From Bifidobacterium breve (GTDB lineage Bacteria; Actinomycetota; Actinomycetes; Mycobacteriales; Mycobacteriaceae): a stretch of DNA of 5,518 nt. The position numbers were made by a program, and so were the translations under genes. The notes below the pieces were generated by a model. It was not told the origin of the DNA, searched no databases, and saw only the letters and a list, made by a program, of their open reading frames with translations. Shown here one piece after another: positions 1 through 5,184 of this stretch (position 1 is the first letter of the stretch; every line of letters begins with the position of its first letter). The DNA is taken from NCBI GenBank assembly GCA_943331415.1, contig CALQLM010000114.1, forward strand, positions 1 through 5,518, written 5' to 3'.

Positions 1-3000
1 GGGACAGGCGTGACCGGGGGCGTCGGGGTGGTCGCCGGGTCGGTGATCGATCCGGCACCTGATCCGTCGACGATCGTCGCCCCCGATGGGGTTGACAGTG
101 TGACGGTGAAGGTCTCCTTGGCTTCGGCCGTGGCGTCACCGTTGACAATGACCGCGATGGTCTTGCTGGTCTCGCCGGGTGCGAACGTGACGGTGCCGGT
201 GGAAGCGATGTAATCGCTGCCGGCGGTCGCGGTGCCGTTGGAGGTGGTGTAACCCACCGTCACCGCACTCTTCGATGCCGAACTCAACGTCACCGTGAAT
301 GCGGCCAGCGAACTGCCGCCCGCCGCGCTGAACTGGATCGGCGTCAGGTAGGCCATCTTGTTCTGGTTCACGGTTTTCCAGTCGTCGGCCAGGATGCCGC
401 CGGTGTCACCGGAGTTGGGGTTCCATGACCAGAACGTCCAGTTGATGCCCTGGTTGCCAGCGGCGATGTCGGTGGTGCCGTTGTTGTCCAGGTCTCCGGA
501 GATGTAGGAGGTGATGGCCTCCAACCAGATGGCATCTTTCGGGTCGGTCAGCTTGGTGCCGAACTCGCCGATGTAGACCGGCGCGATGTTCTGCTCGTAG
601 ATGTAGCCCCACGCCTTGCGGAACACAGCCGGCAGGCCGGCGCCGAAGTCGGCGGTCTGGAACCAGGTCTGGGGGAAGACCGAGTTGGGGTAGTCGTGCG
701 GTGAGTAGACGAGCCGGTTGGCGACGTTGAACACGATCGGGCGGTCTTTGACGCCCATCAGGTTTCCGCCCCACCAGTAGTTCTGGCCCTGGTAGGTCCC
801 GACGCCCTCGACGAACATCAGCAGGTCCGGGTTGACTGCGAGTGCAGCGTTGCCGGCCCGTTCGGCCGCGCGGGCCCAGTCGGTGGCCCCGCCACCGCCC
901 CAGGTGCCGTTATGCGGTTCGTTGTGCAGATCGAAGCCGATCACCGTGGGGTTGGTCTTGTATCGATTGGCCAGGGTCACCCAATCGGCCACCCAGGCAT
1001 CCTCGGTGTAGGTGCTGTCGTACCACAGGCCGTTGTCGGATGTTCCCGCGCCGGCGCCGCTGCGGTGATGGTCGAGGATCACCCGCATACCCTGTTGTCC
1101 GGCGTAGGCGATGATCGCATCCATCACCTGGACACCCGAAAGGCCCTGCAGGTCAGCATTTTTGGAGAAGTCAATGCCATTGGGTGCGGCAGTCGTATGC
1201 AGTAGCTCGCTGGAGTACGGCAACCGGATGGTGTTGAACCCGAGTCCGGCCATCTCGTTGATCATCTCCTTGTAACTGCGTGACCACAGGCCGTGCGGGG
1301 CTCCGGTGGTGGACTCCATGCCGAACCAGTTGACTCCGGAGATCTGGACCGTCTTGCCTTGCGAGTCGAGGATCTGATTACCCGAGGTGCGCAGGAAGCC
1401 CGGTGCCATCCCGCCCGAACCCGGCTCGGTGGCGGAGGCGTCGGAGATACTCAACCCGGGTGTCACGGGTGTGGGCGTGACTGTGCCACCGGTGTAGTTG
1501 AGGACGTTGATCGTGCCGTACTTGTTGAAGGCGCCGCTGAAACTGCCGGCCGGACTGCTCACGCCGGAGGCGTTGTGCGTGGGCTGACCGAGGGTGCCCG
1601 GGTAGTCGCGCTCCACCGACCACAGCGAGAGCATGCCCAGGCCCTTGGAGACGGCGAAAGCCTGCAGTGCCTGTGCGTCGGCGACAGTGAACACCTCACT
1701 GGTGATGTCGTTGACCCCGATCATCGGTGTGACGCCGATCTGCTTCCAGGCGAAGGTCTGGCCGTTCTTGGCGTACAGCGACGACAACTGGGCGTAGGTG
1801 GACTCAGCCGATCGGATCGCGTAGGTGCCCATGGTCTGAGCGTTCGGACCACTTGTGGGCGCGGGCCCTTCGCCGTAGTCCATCGCCATCACGTTGACGC
1901 CGGCCAGTTTCACACCGGCGGTCAGTGCCGACTGCACAACGTTGAGGCCATCAGTGGTCAAGCCCTGCGGCAGCACCGGAAGGGTGTACCAGATCTGCAC
2001 CTGGGGCCGCGCCTGCTGCAGCAGCTTGAGTGCGCTGCTATTGAGTGCGATCGAGGCCGCATCACCGACCGCCGCGCCCTCGATATCGAAGTCGAGATGG
2101 GTGAGGCTGTAGGTGTCGACGACGGCGGTGTAGGCATTCGCCAGTTCCTGAGCACTGCGCCCCTTGGCGGCATAGGACTGCGCAAGGCTGGTGCCATACG
2201 CGCCTCCGAGGGAGATCATCACGTCACCGCCGGCGGCCCGCAGTGCTGCGATCGAGGAGTTGATCGCCACTGCCTGCTCGTTCGTCGAATTCGGTTCCAG
2301 CACGTTGTATCCGCCCCAGGCCAGATTGCCTGCCGGATCCGTCTGGAGGAAGCCGAGCGTGAACAGCGAGGCTCCGGTGGCCTTCGACATCGCCACCAGG
2401 TCGGGCACGGGCCAACCGGCCATATCCACATACGGCGCGAAGAAGGCGTTACCCCATTGCGCGGTGGTTGTGCCGGTCTGGGGTGTGATGTCATCGGTGA
2501 GGATCGTGCCGGTTGCGGTGGCCCGGGCGATCGTGGCGCCCGATGGGGCCGACAACGTCACGGTGAATGTTTCGTTCGGCTCGACAGCCGTGTCGCCGAT
2601 GATGCCGATGTGCACCGTCTGGGTGGTCTCACCCGGGGCGAAGGTGATGGTGCCGGAGCCGGCGGTGTAGTCCACACCGGCGGTCGCGGTGCCGTTGGCG
2701 GTCGCGTAGCCGACGCTCACCGGGGTGGTTGAGGCCTTGTCCATGGTCACGGTGAACATGAAGTGGGCGTGCTCGCCGTTGCCTTCGGTCACGGCGAGAT
2801 CGGCGATCGACACCTTCGGCGCTGTGCCTGCGGTGTTCGCGTCGGTGACGGTACCGGTCGCGGTCGCCGTGGTGATGGTGGCGCCGGAAGGGTTGGACAG
2901 TGTGACGGTGAAGGTCTCGCTGGGCTCGACAGCGGTGTCGGCCAGGATGGGCACGTTGATCTGCTGGGAGATCACGCCCGGGGCGAAGGTCAGCGTTCCG

Positions 3001-4787
3001 GTGGTTGCGGTGAAGTCGGATCCCGCGGTCGCAGTGCCGTTGGTGGTCGCGTAGCGGACCGTGACCGGTGTGGTCGACGCCTTGGACAGCGTGACGGTGA
3101 AGCCGGCTTGCGCCGTTCCGGAGGTCGGTTCGGCCGCGGTGACGCCTGCCACCGAAACACCCGGCGCCGTCGGCGTCGGCGTCGGCGTAGCGACAGCCAC
3201 GCCGTTGAGTGCCAAGCCGGTGATGGCCGAACCGGCAGCACCGGTGGTGGCCTGGAATCCGAACGATGTGCTCTGGCCGGTGCTGACTTGGCCGTTCCAG
3301 GGGGCGTTGGTCACCACATAGGCGGTGCCGACATGGCTGGAGATGACGCCGTTCCAGACATTGACGATTTCTGCCGGCGTGTTGAAGCTGACCGTCCAGC
3401 CGTTGAGGTTCTGGCCCGCTGTCACGTTCATCGAGCCGGTGAATCCCGAACCCCAGTTGTCGGCGACGGTGTAAGTCACCGACCCACCGTTAGTGGTTGG
3501 CGGCGGTGTCACCGTGACCGCCGTGTTGGTGATGGTGCCGGTTGCGGTGGCCGTGGTGAGGGTGGCGCCGGAGGGGTTGGACAGTGTGACGGTGAAAGTC
3601 TCATTGGTTTCGACGGCGGTGTCGGCGAGGATGGGCACGGTGATCTGCTGGGAGGTCACTCCCGGTGCGAAGGTCAGGGTGCCGGTGGTCGCGGTGTAGT
3701 CGGCACCCGCGGTGGCGGTGCCGTTGGTGGTGGCGTAGCCGATGGTGACCGGTGTGGTCGACGCTTTGGACAGCGTGACGGTGAAGGCGGCCGGCGCTGT
3801 TCCGGTGGCCGATGGTTCGGCCGCAGTCACATTGCCCACCGAGACCCCCGGCGGTGTCACTGTTGGCGTACTGACCGGGACGCCGTTGATCTGCAGGTTG
3901 GTGACTGCCGAGCCGGCACTGCCGGTGGTGGCCTGGAATCCGAATGACGTGGTCTGGCCGGCGGCGACTTGGCCGTTCCAATCGGCGTTGGTCACCACGT
4001 AGGCGGTGCCGACATGGCTGGAGATGACGCCGCTCCAGAGGTTGGTGATTTCCGCCGGGGTGTTGAAGCTGACCGTCCAGCCGTTGAGGGCGGTCTGGCC
4101 GGCCGTCACGTTCATGGTGCCGATGAAGCCGGTGCCCCAGTTGTCCCCGGCGTTGTAGGTCACCGAGGAGTTAACCGGCACAGCTGCCGCGGCGGCGACC
4201 GGGCTGGCCACGGTGAGCGTGCGGCGGGCGCTGCGGCCGACATCGCGGCTCGCCAACGACAGCGCTGCGGTGATGAGATCCAGCGGTCCGGCCGGTGTGC
4301 CGGCGCTCTTGTCCAACGGCGCAGTGGCTGCAGTCGAGAGGAACCCGGTGACCGCGGCCGTCGGTCGTGCCAGCGCCACCGGCAGCGTCGCGGTGCCCGC
4401 GACGCGGCTGATATCCGGCGTGGCCACGACCGCGTCGTCGAGTGCGGGAGCCGGAAGCGAGGGAGCGGTGTACGTGGTGGCGGCCGGGGCCAGCGTCACC
4501 TCGGGGAGCGAGACGGCGGTCTGCGGGCGCGATGTGCGATCGGCGCTGCGCTGGGCCACTGCCGCGGCGGGGAGATTGCGGGTATTGGCACCACGCCGGG
4601 ATGCCCGATGAGTCGGGGCGGTGTCGTCACCAGTCCGGGCCGCGGGCGAGTCCGTCGAGGCCGAAGGCGAGGCGGAGTCGTCGGCAGCGGCAACGAAGGG
4701 CACGGTGCTCACCATGCCGCCGATGCCCAGGGCGATCGCCAGAGCGCCAACGCGGCCGATGTACTTGGATGATTCTGCGGACAACAT
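1..4787 (-). CDS. Secreted multimodular chitinase/cellulase: 2x CBM2-like, Calx-beta repeats, GH18 and GH5 (3' end outside window)
   Basis: This is one uninterrupted minus-strand frame of 1595 visible codons with no stop before the window edge. The ATG at 4787-4785 is preceded at 6 nt by a purine-rich RBS and followed by a Sec signal peptide, which fixes the start. Domain order is: signal 1-35, low-complexity spacer 36-205, CBM2-like 206-305, Calx-beta 313-421, CBM2-like 435-532, Calx-beta 542-649, Calx-beta 657-766, GH18 about 778-1098, TP linker, Calx-beta 1110-1123 resuming at 1492-1583, with GH5 about 1127-1486 nested inside. Catalytic residues are visible in both enzymes (GH18 E903; GH5 E1290 and E1408). 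The expected role is extracellular or cell-wall-associated cleavage of beta-1,4-linked polysaccharide: chitin by GH18 and cellulose or another beta-1,4-glucan by GH5. CBM2 modules anchor it to crystalline polymer, and Calx-beta modules act as probable Ca2+-stabilised spacers. No cysteine occurs anywhere. The frame ends in a PT-rich linker, so a further C-terminal domain is likely. Family assignments rest on remembered family motifs, not a search; activity is inferred. Confidence 0.95.
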   Translation of the reverse strand, partial: MLSAESSKYIGRVGALAIALGIGGMVSTVPFVAAADDSASPSASTDSPAARTGDDTAPTHRASRRGANTRNLPAAAVAQRSADRTSRPQTAVSLPEVTLAPAATTYTAPSLPAPALDDAVVATPDISRVAGTATLPVALARPTAAVTGFLSTAATAPLDKSAGTPAGPLDLITAALSLASRDVGRSARRTLTVASPVAAAAAVPVNSSVTYNAGDNWGTGFIGTMNVTAGQTALNGWTVSFNTPAEITNLWSGVISSHVGTAYVVTNADWNGQVAAGQTTSFGFQATTGSAGSAVTNLQINGVPVSTPTVTPPGVSVGNVTAAEPSATGTAPAAFTVTLSKASTTPVTIGYATTNGTATAGADYTATTGTLTFAPGVTSQQITVPILADTAVETNETFTVTLSNPSGATLTTATATGTITNTAVTVTPPPTTNGGSVTYTVADNWGSGFTGSMNVTAGQNLNGWTVSFNTPAEIVNVWNGVISSHVGTAYVVTNAPWNGQVSTGQSTSFGFQATTGAAGSAITGLALNGVAVATPTPTPTAPGVSVAGVTAAEPTSGTAQAGFTVTLSKASTTPVTVRYATTNGTATAGSDFTATTGTLTFAPGVISQQINVPILADTAVEPSETFTVTLSNPSGATITTATATGTVTDANTAGTAPKVSIADLAVTEGNGEHAHFMFTVTMDKASTTPVSVGYATANGTATAGVDYTAGSGTITFAPGETTQTVHIGIIGDTAVEPNETFTVTLSAPSGATIARATATGTILTDDITPQTGTTTAQWGNAFFAPYVDMAGWPVPDLVAMSKATGASLFTLGFLQTDPAGNLAWGGYNVLEPNSTNEQAVAINSSIAALRAAGGDVMISLGGAYGTSLAQSYAAKGRSAQELANAYTAVVDTYSLTHLDFDIEGAAVGDAASIALNSSALKLLQQARPQVQIWYTLPVLPQGLTTDGLNVVQSALTAGVKLAGVNVMAMDYGEGPAPTSGPNAQTMGTYAIRSAESTYAQLSSLYAKNGQTFAWKQIGVTPMIGVNDITSEVFTVADAQALQAFAVSKGLGMLSLWSVERDYPGTLGQPTHNASGVSSPAGSFSGAFNKYGTINVLNYTGGTVTPTPVTPGLSISDASATEPGSGGMAPGFLRTSGNQILDSQGKTVQISGVNWFGMESTTGAPHGLWSRSYKEMINEMAGLGFNTIRLPYSSELLHTTAAPNGIDFSKNADLQGLSGVQVMDAIIAYAGQQGMRVILDHHRSGAGAGTSDNGLWYDSTYTEDAWVADWVTLANRYKTNPTVIGFDLHNEPHNGTWGGGGATDWARAAERAGNAALAVNPDLLMFVEGVGTYQGQNYWWGGNLMGVKDRPIVFNVANRLVYSPHDYPNSVFPQTWFQTADFGAGLPAVFRKAWGYIYEQNIAPVYIGEFGTKLTDPKDAIWLEAITSYISGDLDNNGTTDIAAGNQGINWTFWSWNPNSGDTGGILADDWKTVNQNKMAYLTPIQFSAAGGSSLAAFTVTLSSASKSAVTVGYTTSNGTATAGSDYIASTGTVTFAPGETSKTIAVIVNGDATAEAKETFTVTLSTPSGATIVDGSGAGSITDPATTPTPPVTPV
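39..1460 (-). other. Calx-beta module 4, split by the GH5 domain (residues 1110-1123 and 1492-1583)
   Basis: The first strand reads PGLSISDASATEPG (1419-1460), matching the starts of Calx-beta 1 and 2. The rest resumes only after GH5, as SSLAAFTVTLSSASKSAVTV, then NGTATAGSDY, GTVTFAPGETSKT, NGDATAEAKETF, TVTLSTPSGA and GAGSITD (39-314). Neither half is a whole Calx-beta domain; joined they make one of normal length. GH5 therefore interrupts the loop between the first and second strands. A DPATTPTPPVTPV linker follows to the window edge. Confidence 0.85.
330..1409 (-). other. GH5 subfamily 1-type endo-beta-1,4-glucanase catalytic domain (about residues 1127-1486)
   Basis: The domain runs from GFLRTSGNQILDSQGK to KMAYLTPIQ and parallels the Acidothermus E1 endoglucanase (Cel5A) nearly throughout, as remembered: GVNWFGMES, HGLWSRSYKEM, GFNTIRLPYS, LQGLSGVQVMD, LDHHR, GFDLHNEPH, DWARAAERAGNA, NYWWGGNLMG, RLVYSPHDYP, PQTWF, APVYIGEFGT, WTFWSWNPNSGDTGG. 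Acid/base is E1290 (HNEP) and nucleophile E1408 (GEFG); R1188, H1241, N1289, H1364, Y1366 and a Trp in WTFWSW are the other usual active-site positions. It is expected to cut cellulose or related beta-1,4-glucans. The cysteines remembered from the E1 enzyme are absent. An acidic DLDNNGTTDI loop (1432-1441) precedes the last barrel strand. The whole domain sits inside Calx-beta 4. Confidence 0.93.
1494..2456 (-). other. GH18 chitinase catalytic domain, PF-ChiA-like (about residues 778-1098)
   Basis: This TIM-barrel domain hydrolyses beta-1,4-linked GlcNAc polymers by substrate-assisted catalysis in family GH18. Visible landmarks in order are FFAPYVDMAGW (strand 1), GGDVMISLGGAYG (strand 3), THLDFDIEG carrying the D899-x-D901-x-E903 catalytic motif with E903 as acid, VNVMAMDYG (strand 6), GVTPMIGVNDI and LSLWSVERDYPG (C-terminal conserved Trp, W1056). 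This set, especially LDFDIE, TPMIGVND and WSV.RD, matches what I remember of the Pyrococcus furiosus ChiA-type subgroup of GH18 better than the ChiA/ChiB DGxDxDWE type. The first Asp of the longer DxxDxDxE motif is T896 here. All catalytic residues are intact, so activity is expected. Confidence 0.88.
2490..2819 (-). other. Calx-beta module 3, divergent copy (residues 657-766)
   Basis: It shares the Calx-beta core (FTVTMDKASTTPVSVGYAT, NGTATAGVDYTAGSGTITF, DTAVEPNETFTVTLS). It diverges at both ends: it begins PKVSIADLAVTEGNGEHAHF in place of the AAEP type start and ends GTILTDD, the more classical Calx-beta edge. It abuts Calx-beta 2 through an eight-residue spacer, with no CBM2 between them, and leads directly into the GH18 domain. 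Confidence 0.88.
2841..3164 (-). other. Calx-beta module 2 (residues 542-649)
   Basis: Nearly identical in protein sequence to Calx-beta 1: PGVSVAGVTAAEP, FTVTLSKASTTPVT, ATTNGTATAGSDF, TLTFAPGVISQQI, ILADTAVEPSETF, TATGTVTD. With CBM2 module 2 it forms the second copy of the tandemly duplicated CBM2-Calx unit. Confidence 0.9.
3169..3188 (-). repeat. Hexanucleotide microsatellite coding for the TP linker
   Basis: Three perfect copies of the 6-base unit gtcggc plus two further bases (plus-strand reading) encode the alternating Thr-Pro linker at residues 534-540. The unit is two codons long, so slippage would lengthen or shorten the linker without breaking the frame. Confidence 0.75.
3192..3485 (-). 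other. CBM2-like carbohydrate-binding module 2 (residues 435-532)
   Basis: This is a close copy of module 1: SVTYTVADNWGSGF, NGWTVSFNTPAEI, VWNGVISSHVGTAYVVTNA, PWNGQVSTGQSTSFGFQ, ending LNGVAV. The four key tryptophans are kept and the Cys pair is again missing. It lacks one residue present in module 1 (TAGQTALNGW becomes TAGQNLNGW). A TP-repeat linker follows. Confidence 0.85.
3525..3851 (-). other. Calx-beta module 1 (residues 313-421)
   Basis: The module has the typical Calx-beta signature order: PGVSV...AAEP, FTVTLSKAS, TNGTATAGADY, GTLTFAPG, ILADTAVETNETF, TVTLSNPSGA, and a final TATGTITN strand. The acidic positions in AGADY and DTAVETNE correspond to the region that binds Ca2+ in the family. 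In bacterial surface enzymes these repeats usually act as rigid spacers. Here the module separates the two CBM2-like modules. Confidence 0.9.
3873..4172 (-). other. CBM2-like carbohydrate-binding module 1 (residues 206-305)
   Basis: This is a 100-residue beta-sandwich module recognised as CBM2 by the pattern SVTY...NWGTGF, then NGWTVSF, LWSG, DWNGQVAAGQTTSFGFQ and a closing INGVPV. Tryptophans sit in all four usual positions (NWG, GW, LWSG, DWNG); in CBM2 exposed tryptophans stack on crystalline cellulose or chitin. The Cys pair that normally staples the N- and C-terminal strands of CBM2 is absent. It is followed by a short STPTVTP linker and Calx-beta 1. Substrate preference between cellulose and chitin cannot be read from the sequence. 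Confidence 0.85.
4173..4682 (-). other. Ala/Ser/Thr/Pro-rich N-terminal spacer of the hydrolase (residues 36-205)
   Basis: These 170 residues match no fold I recognise. The composition is Ala, Thr, Ser, Pro and Arg rich, suggesting an extended and partly disordered tether, perhaps through the cell envelope. Residues 169-189 (starting LDLITAALSLASR) are the one stretch with helix-like spacing of hydrophobic and basic residues. The segment ends in an Ala-rich run (198-202) just before CBM2 module 1. The frame stays open, with the same GC-rich codon use as the rest of the gene, so the region is coding. Confidence 0.7.
4683..4787 (-). other. Sec signal peptide of the hydrolase (residues 1-35)
   Basis: The N-terminus starts MLSAESSKYIGRVG, with basic residues K8 and R12, followed by a hydrophobic stretch at about 13-33 and an Ala-rich cleavage region ending VAAA before DDSAS. 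Cleavage is most likely after A34 or A35 (signal peptidase I A-X-A type). There is no twin-arginine motif and no lipobox cysteine, so export is by Sec and the mature protein is not a lipoprotein. The SKYIGRVGALA.ALGIG pattern is, from memory, common at the start of mycobacterial exported proteins and is the best taxonomic clue in the window. Confidence 0.85.
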
Positions 4788-4793
4788 GGTGAA

Positions 4794-4802
4794 CCTTTCC
4801 CC
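4794..4802 (-). promoter_or_regulatory. Ribosome-binding site of the hydrolase gene
   Basis: GGGGAAAGG on the minus strand ends 6 nt before the ATG at 4787. It supports this ATG over any internal start, since the signal peptide also begins here. Confidence 0.75.
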
Positions 4803-4833
4803 ACGGTTTTTGGCTACGGGTGTGACCAAAACT

Positions 4834-4839
4834 AGCTTA
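4834..4839 (-). promoter_or_regulatory. Tentative -10 element for the hydrolase gene
   Basis: TAAGCT on the minus strand fits the mycobacterial TANNNT -10 pattern and would place transcription start near 4827, giving a leader of about 40 nt. No convincing -35 hexamer lies 16-18 bases upstream. Nearby TAGTTT (minus strand, 4829-4834) also fits, so the assignment is weak. Confidence 0.3.
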
Positions 4840-4903
4840 GGGACCGGCCAAGGTGATAAATCCCGCACAACCGGCTGAGAAATTCCTGGCAAAGCCCTGA
4901 GTG

Positions 4904-4919
4904 AGTGAACAACATCACA
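4904..4919. promoter_or_regulatory. CRP-type binding site (cAMP receptor protein family)
   Basis: On the minus strand the site reads TGTGA-TGTTGT-TCACT, matching the CRP consensus TGTGA-N6-TCACA at 9 of 10 arm positions. Mycobacterial Crp (Rv3676 type) is known to recognise nearly the same palindrome. It lies 117 bases upstream of the hydrolase start codon, about 84 bases before the tentative transcription start, and about 270 bases upstream of the TetR gene. This spacing suits activation of the hydrolase gene, but the target promoter is an inference. Confidence 0.6.
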
Positions 4920-5019
4920 CTGATCGCCGGCATGCAAGTACCTGGCTCGGGAGCGTCCGCGGTCGTCGCGCGCTGTGCCCGGTGTGGGCAAATATGCTTG
5001 CGTCGGCATGGATTCTCGC

Positions 5020-5039
5020 GCTGCGGGCCACGCCGCAGC
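5020..5039. other. GC-rich hairpin, 7-bp stem with 6-nt loop
   Basis: GCTGCGG pairs perfectly with CCGCAGC around the loop GCCACG. No T-run follows on either strand and no gene ends here, so it is unlikely to be an intrinsic terminator. It could be part of a leader RNA or a chance palindrome in GC-rich DNA. Confidence 0.35.
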
Positions 5040-5098
5040 TGAACCCCCACGTCGATTGGTGGGTCCTCGGCCTTACTCTGGAAAGCGACTCATGCGGC

Positions 5099-5126
5099 CG
5101 GAGACTCCGAGCAACGCCCGCCGGAG
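5099..5126. promoter_or_regulatory. CGGAG/CTCCG inverted and direct repeats, possible operator
   Basis: An 11-base perfect palindrome (CGGAG-A-CTCCG, 5099-5109) is followed by a third CGGAG at 5122-5126, 23 bases from the first. It lies just upstream of the AT-rich patch before the TetR gene, where TetR-family proteins often bind to repress their own transcription. The arms are short, so this is suggestive only. Confidence 0.3.
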
Positions 5127-5132
5127 CTGAGG

Positions 5133-5138
5133 TATAAA
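5133..5138 (+). promoter_or_regulatory. Tentative -10 of the TetR-family gene in an AT-rich patch
   Basis: TATAAA opens a 24-base AT-rich patch (about 5132-5155) that stands out against the GC-rich surroundings. It would put transcription start near 5145, about 40 bases before the GTG. No clear -35 is seen. Confidence 0.35.
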
Positions 5139-5169
5139 AAAATTACTACTTTCTGACACGGTGGGCGGC

Positions 5170-5184
5170 GGGGGGAGCGGGGGG
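5170..5184 (+). promoter_or_regulatory. G-rich ribosome-binding region of the TetR-family gene
   Basis: Two runs of six G separated by AGC lie directly before the GTG at 5186. GGGGGAG (5170-5176) is a plausible Shine-Dalgarno sequence at 9 nt spacing. The tract supports this GTG, which is also the first start codon after the in-frame stop at 5135-5137. Confidence 0.5.

Larger units (their letters stand above)
2841..4172 (-). repeat. Tandem duplication of a CBM2-Calx-beta unit (about 0.69 kb period)
   Basis: Unit A (3525-4172) and unit B (2841-3485) encode the same CBM2-linker-Calx-beta pair, offset by 228-229 codons. The match extends to DNA. Aligning 3541-3624 with 2857-2940 by eye gives 10 mismatches in 84 bases, and part of the CBM2 halves is equally close. 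The linkers differ (STPTVTP against a TP repeat). This points to a segmental duplication within the gene, kept similar by selection, recent origin or gene conversion. Confidence 0.88.

Noticed and set aside
316..1417. GH5 segment as a mobile element with target-site duplication
   Set aside because: The flanking 7-base repeats are GC-only and may be chance, and there are no terminal inverted repeats or mobility gene. Domain insertion is kept as a finding, transposition is not claimed.
1293..2732. Plus-strand open frame of 479 codons opposite the hydrolase gene
   Set aside because: It is Arg/Gly/His-rich with no family motif, and lies antisense to GH18, Calx-beta and GH5 coding sequence with clear conserved residues. 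Long antisense frames are expected in GC-rich genes.
2763..3947. Plus-strand open frame of 394 codons with repeated Gly/Arg-rich segments
   Set aside because: Its repeats only mirror the duplicated CBM2-Calx units on the other strand, and the composition is that of a shadow frame.
2841..4172. Repeats considered as a CRISPR-like or mobile repeat array
   Set aside because: Both units are long, in-frame protein domains within one gene; there are no short repeat-spacer units, inverted ends or transposase.
3969..4772. Plus-strand open frame of 267 codons opposite the hydrolase N-terminus
   Set aside because: It is antisense to the signal peptide, spacer and first CBM2 module and has no recognisable motif.
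4832..5050. Possible 72-residue minus-strand gene upstream of the hydrolase
   Set aside because: It overlaps the tentative promoter and CRP-type site, is rich in Arg/Cys/His with no family pattern, and uses codons unlike its neighbours.
5020..5062. Hairpins (5020-5039, and CCCAC/GTGGG at about 5046-5062) as a transcription terminator
   Set aside because: No T-run follows on either strand and no gene ends nearby; the second stem is only five pairs.
4901..5137. Possible 78-residue plus-strand gene in the intergenic region
   Set aside because: It would start with GTG inside the CRP-type palindrome, has no evident ribosome-binding site and no family features.
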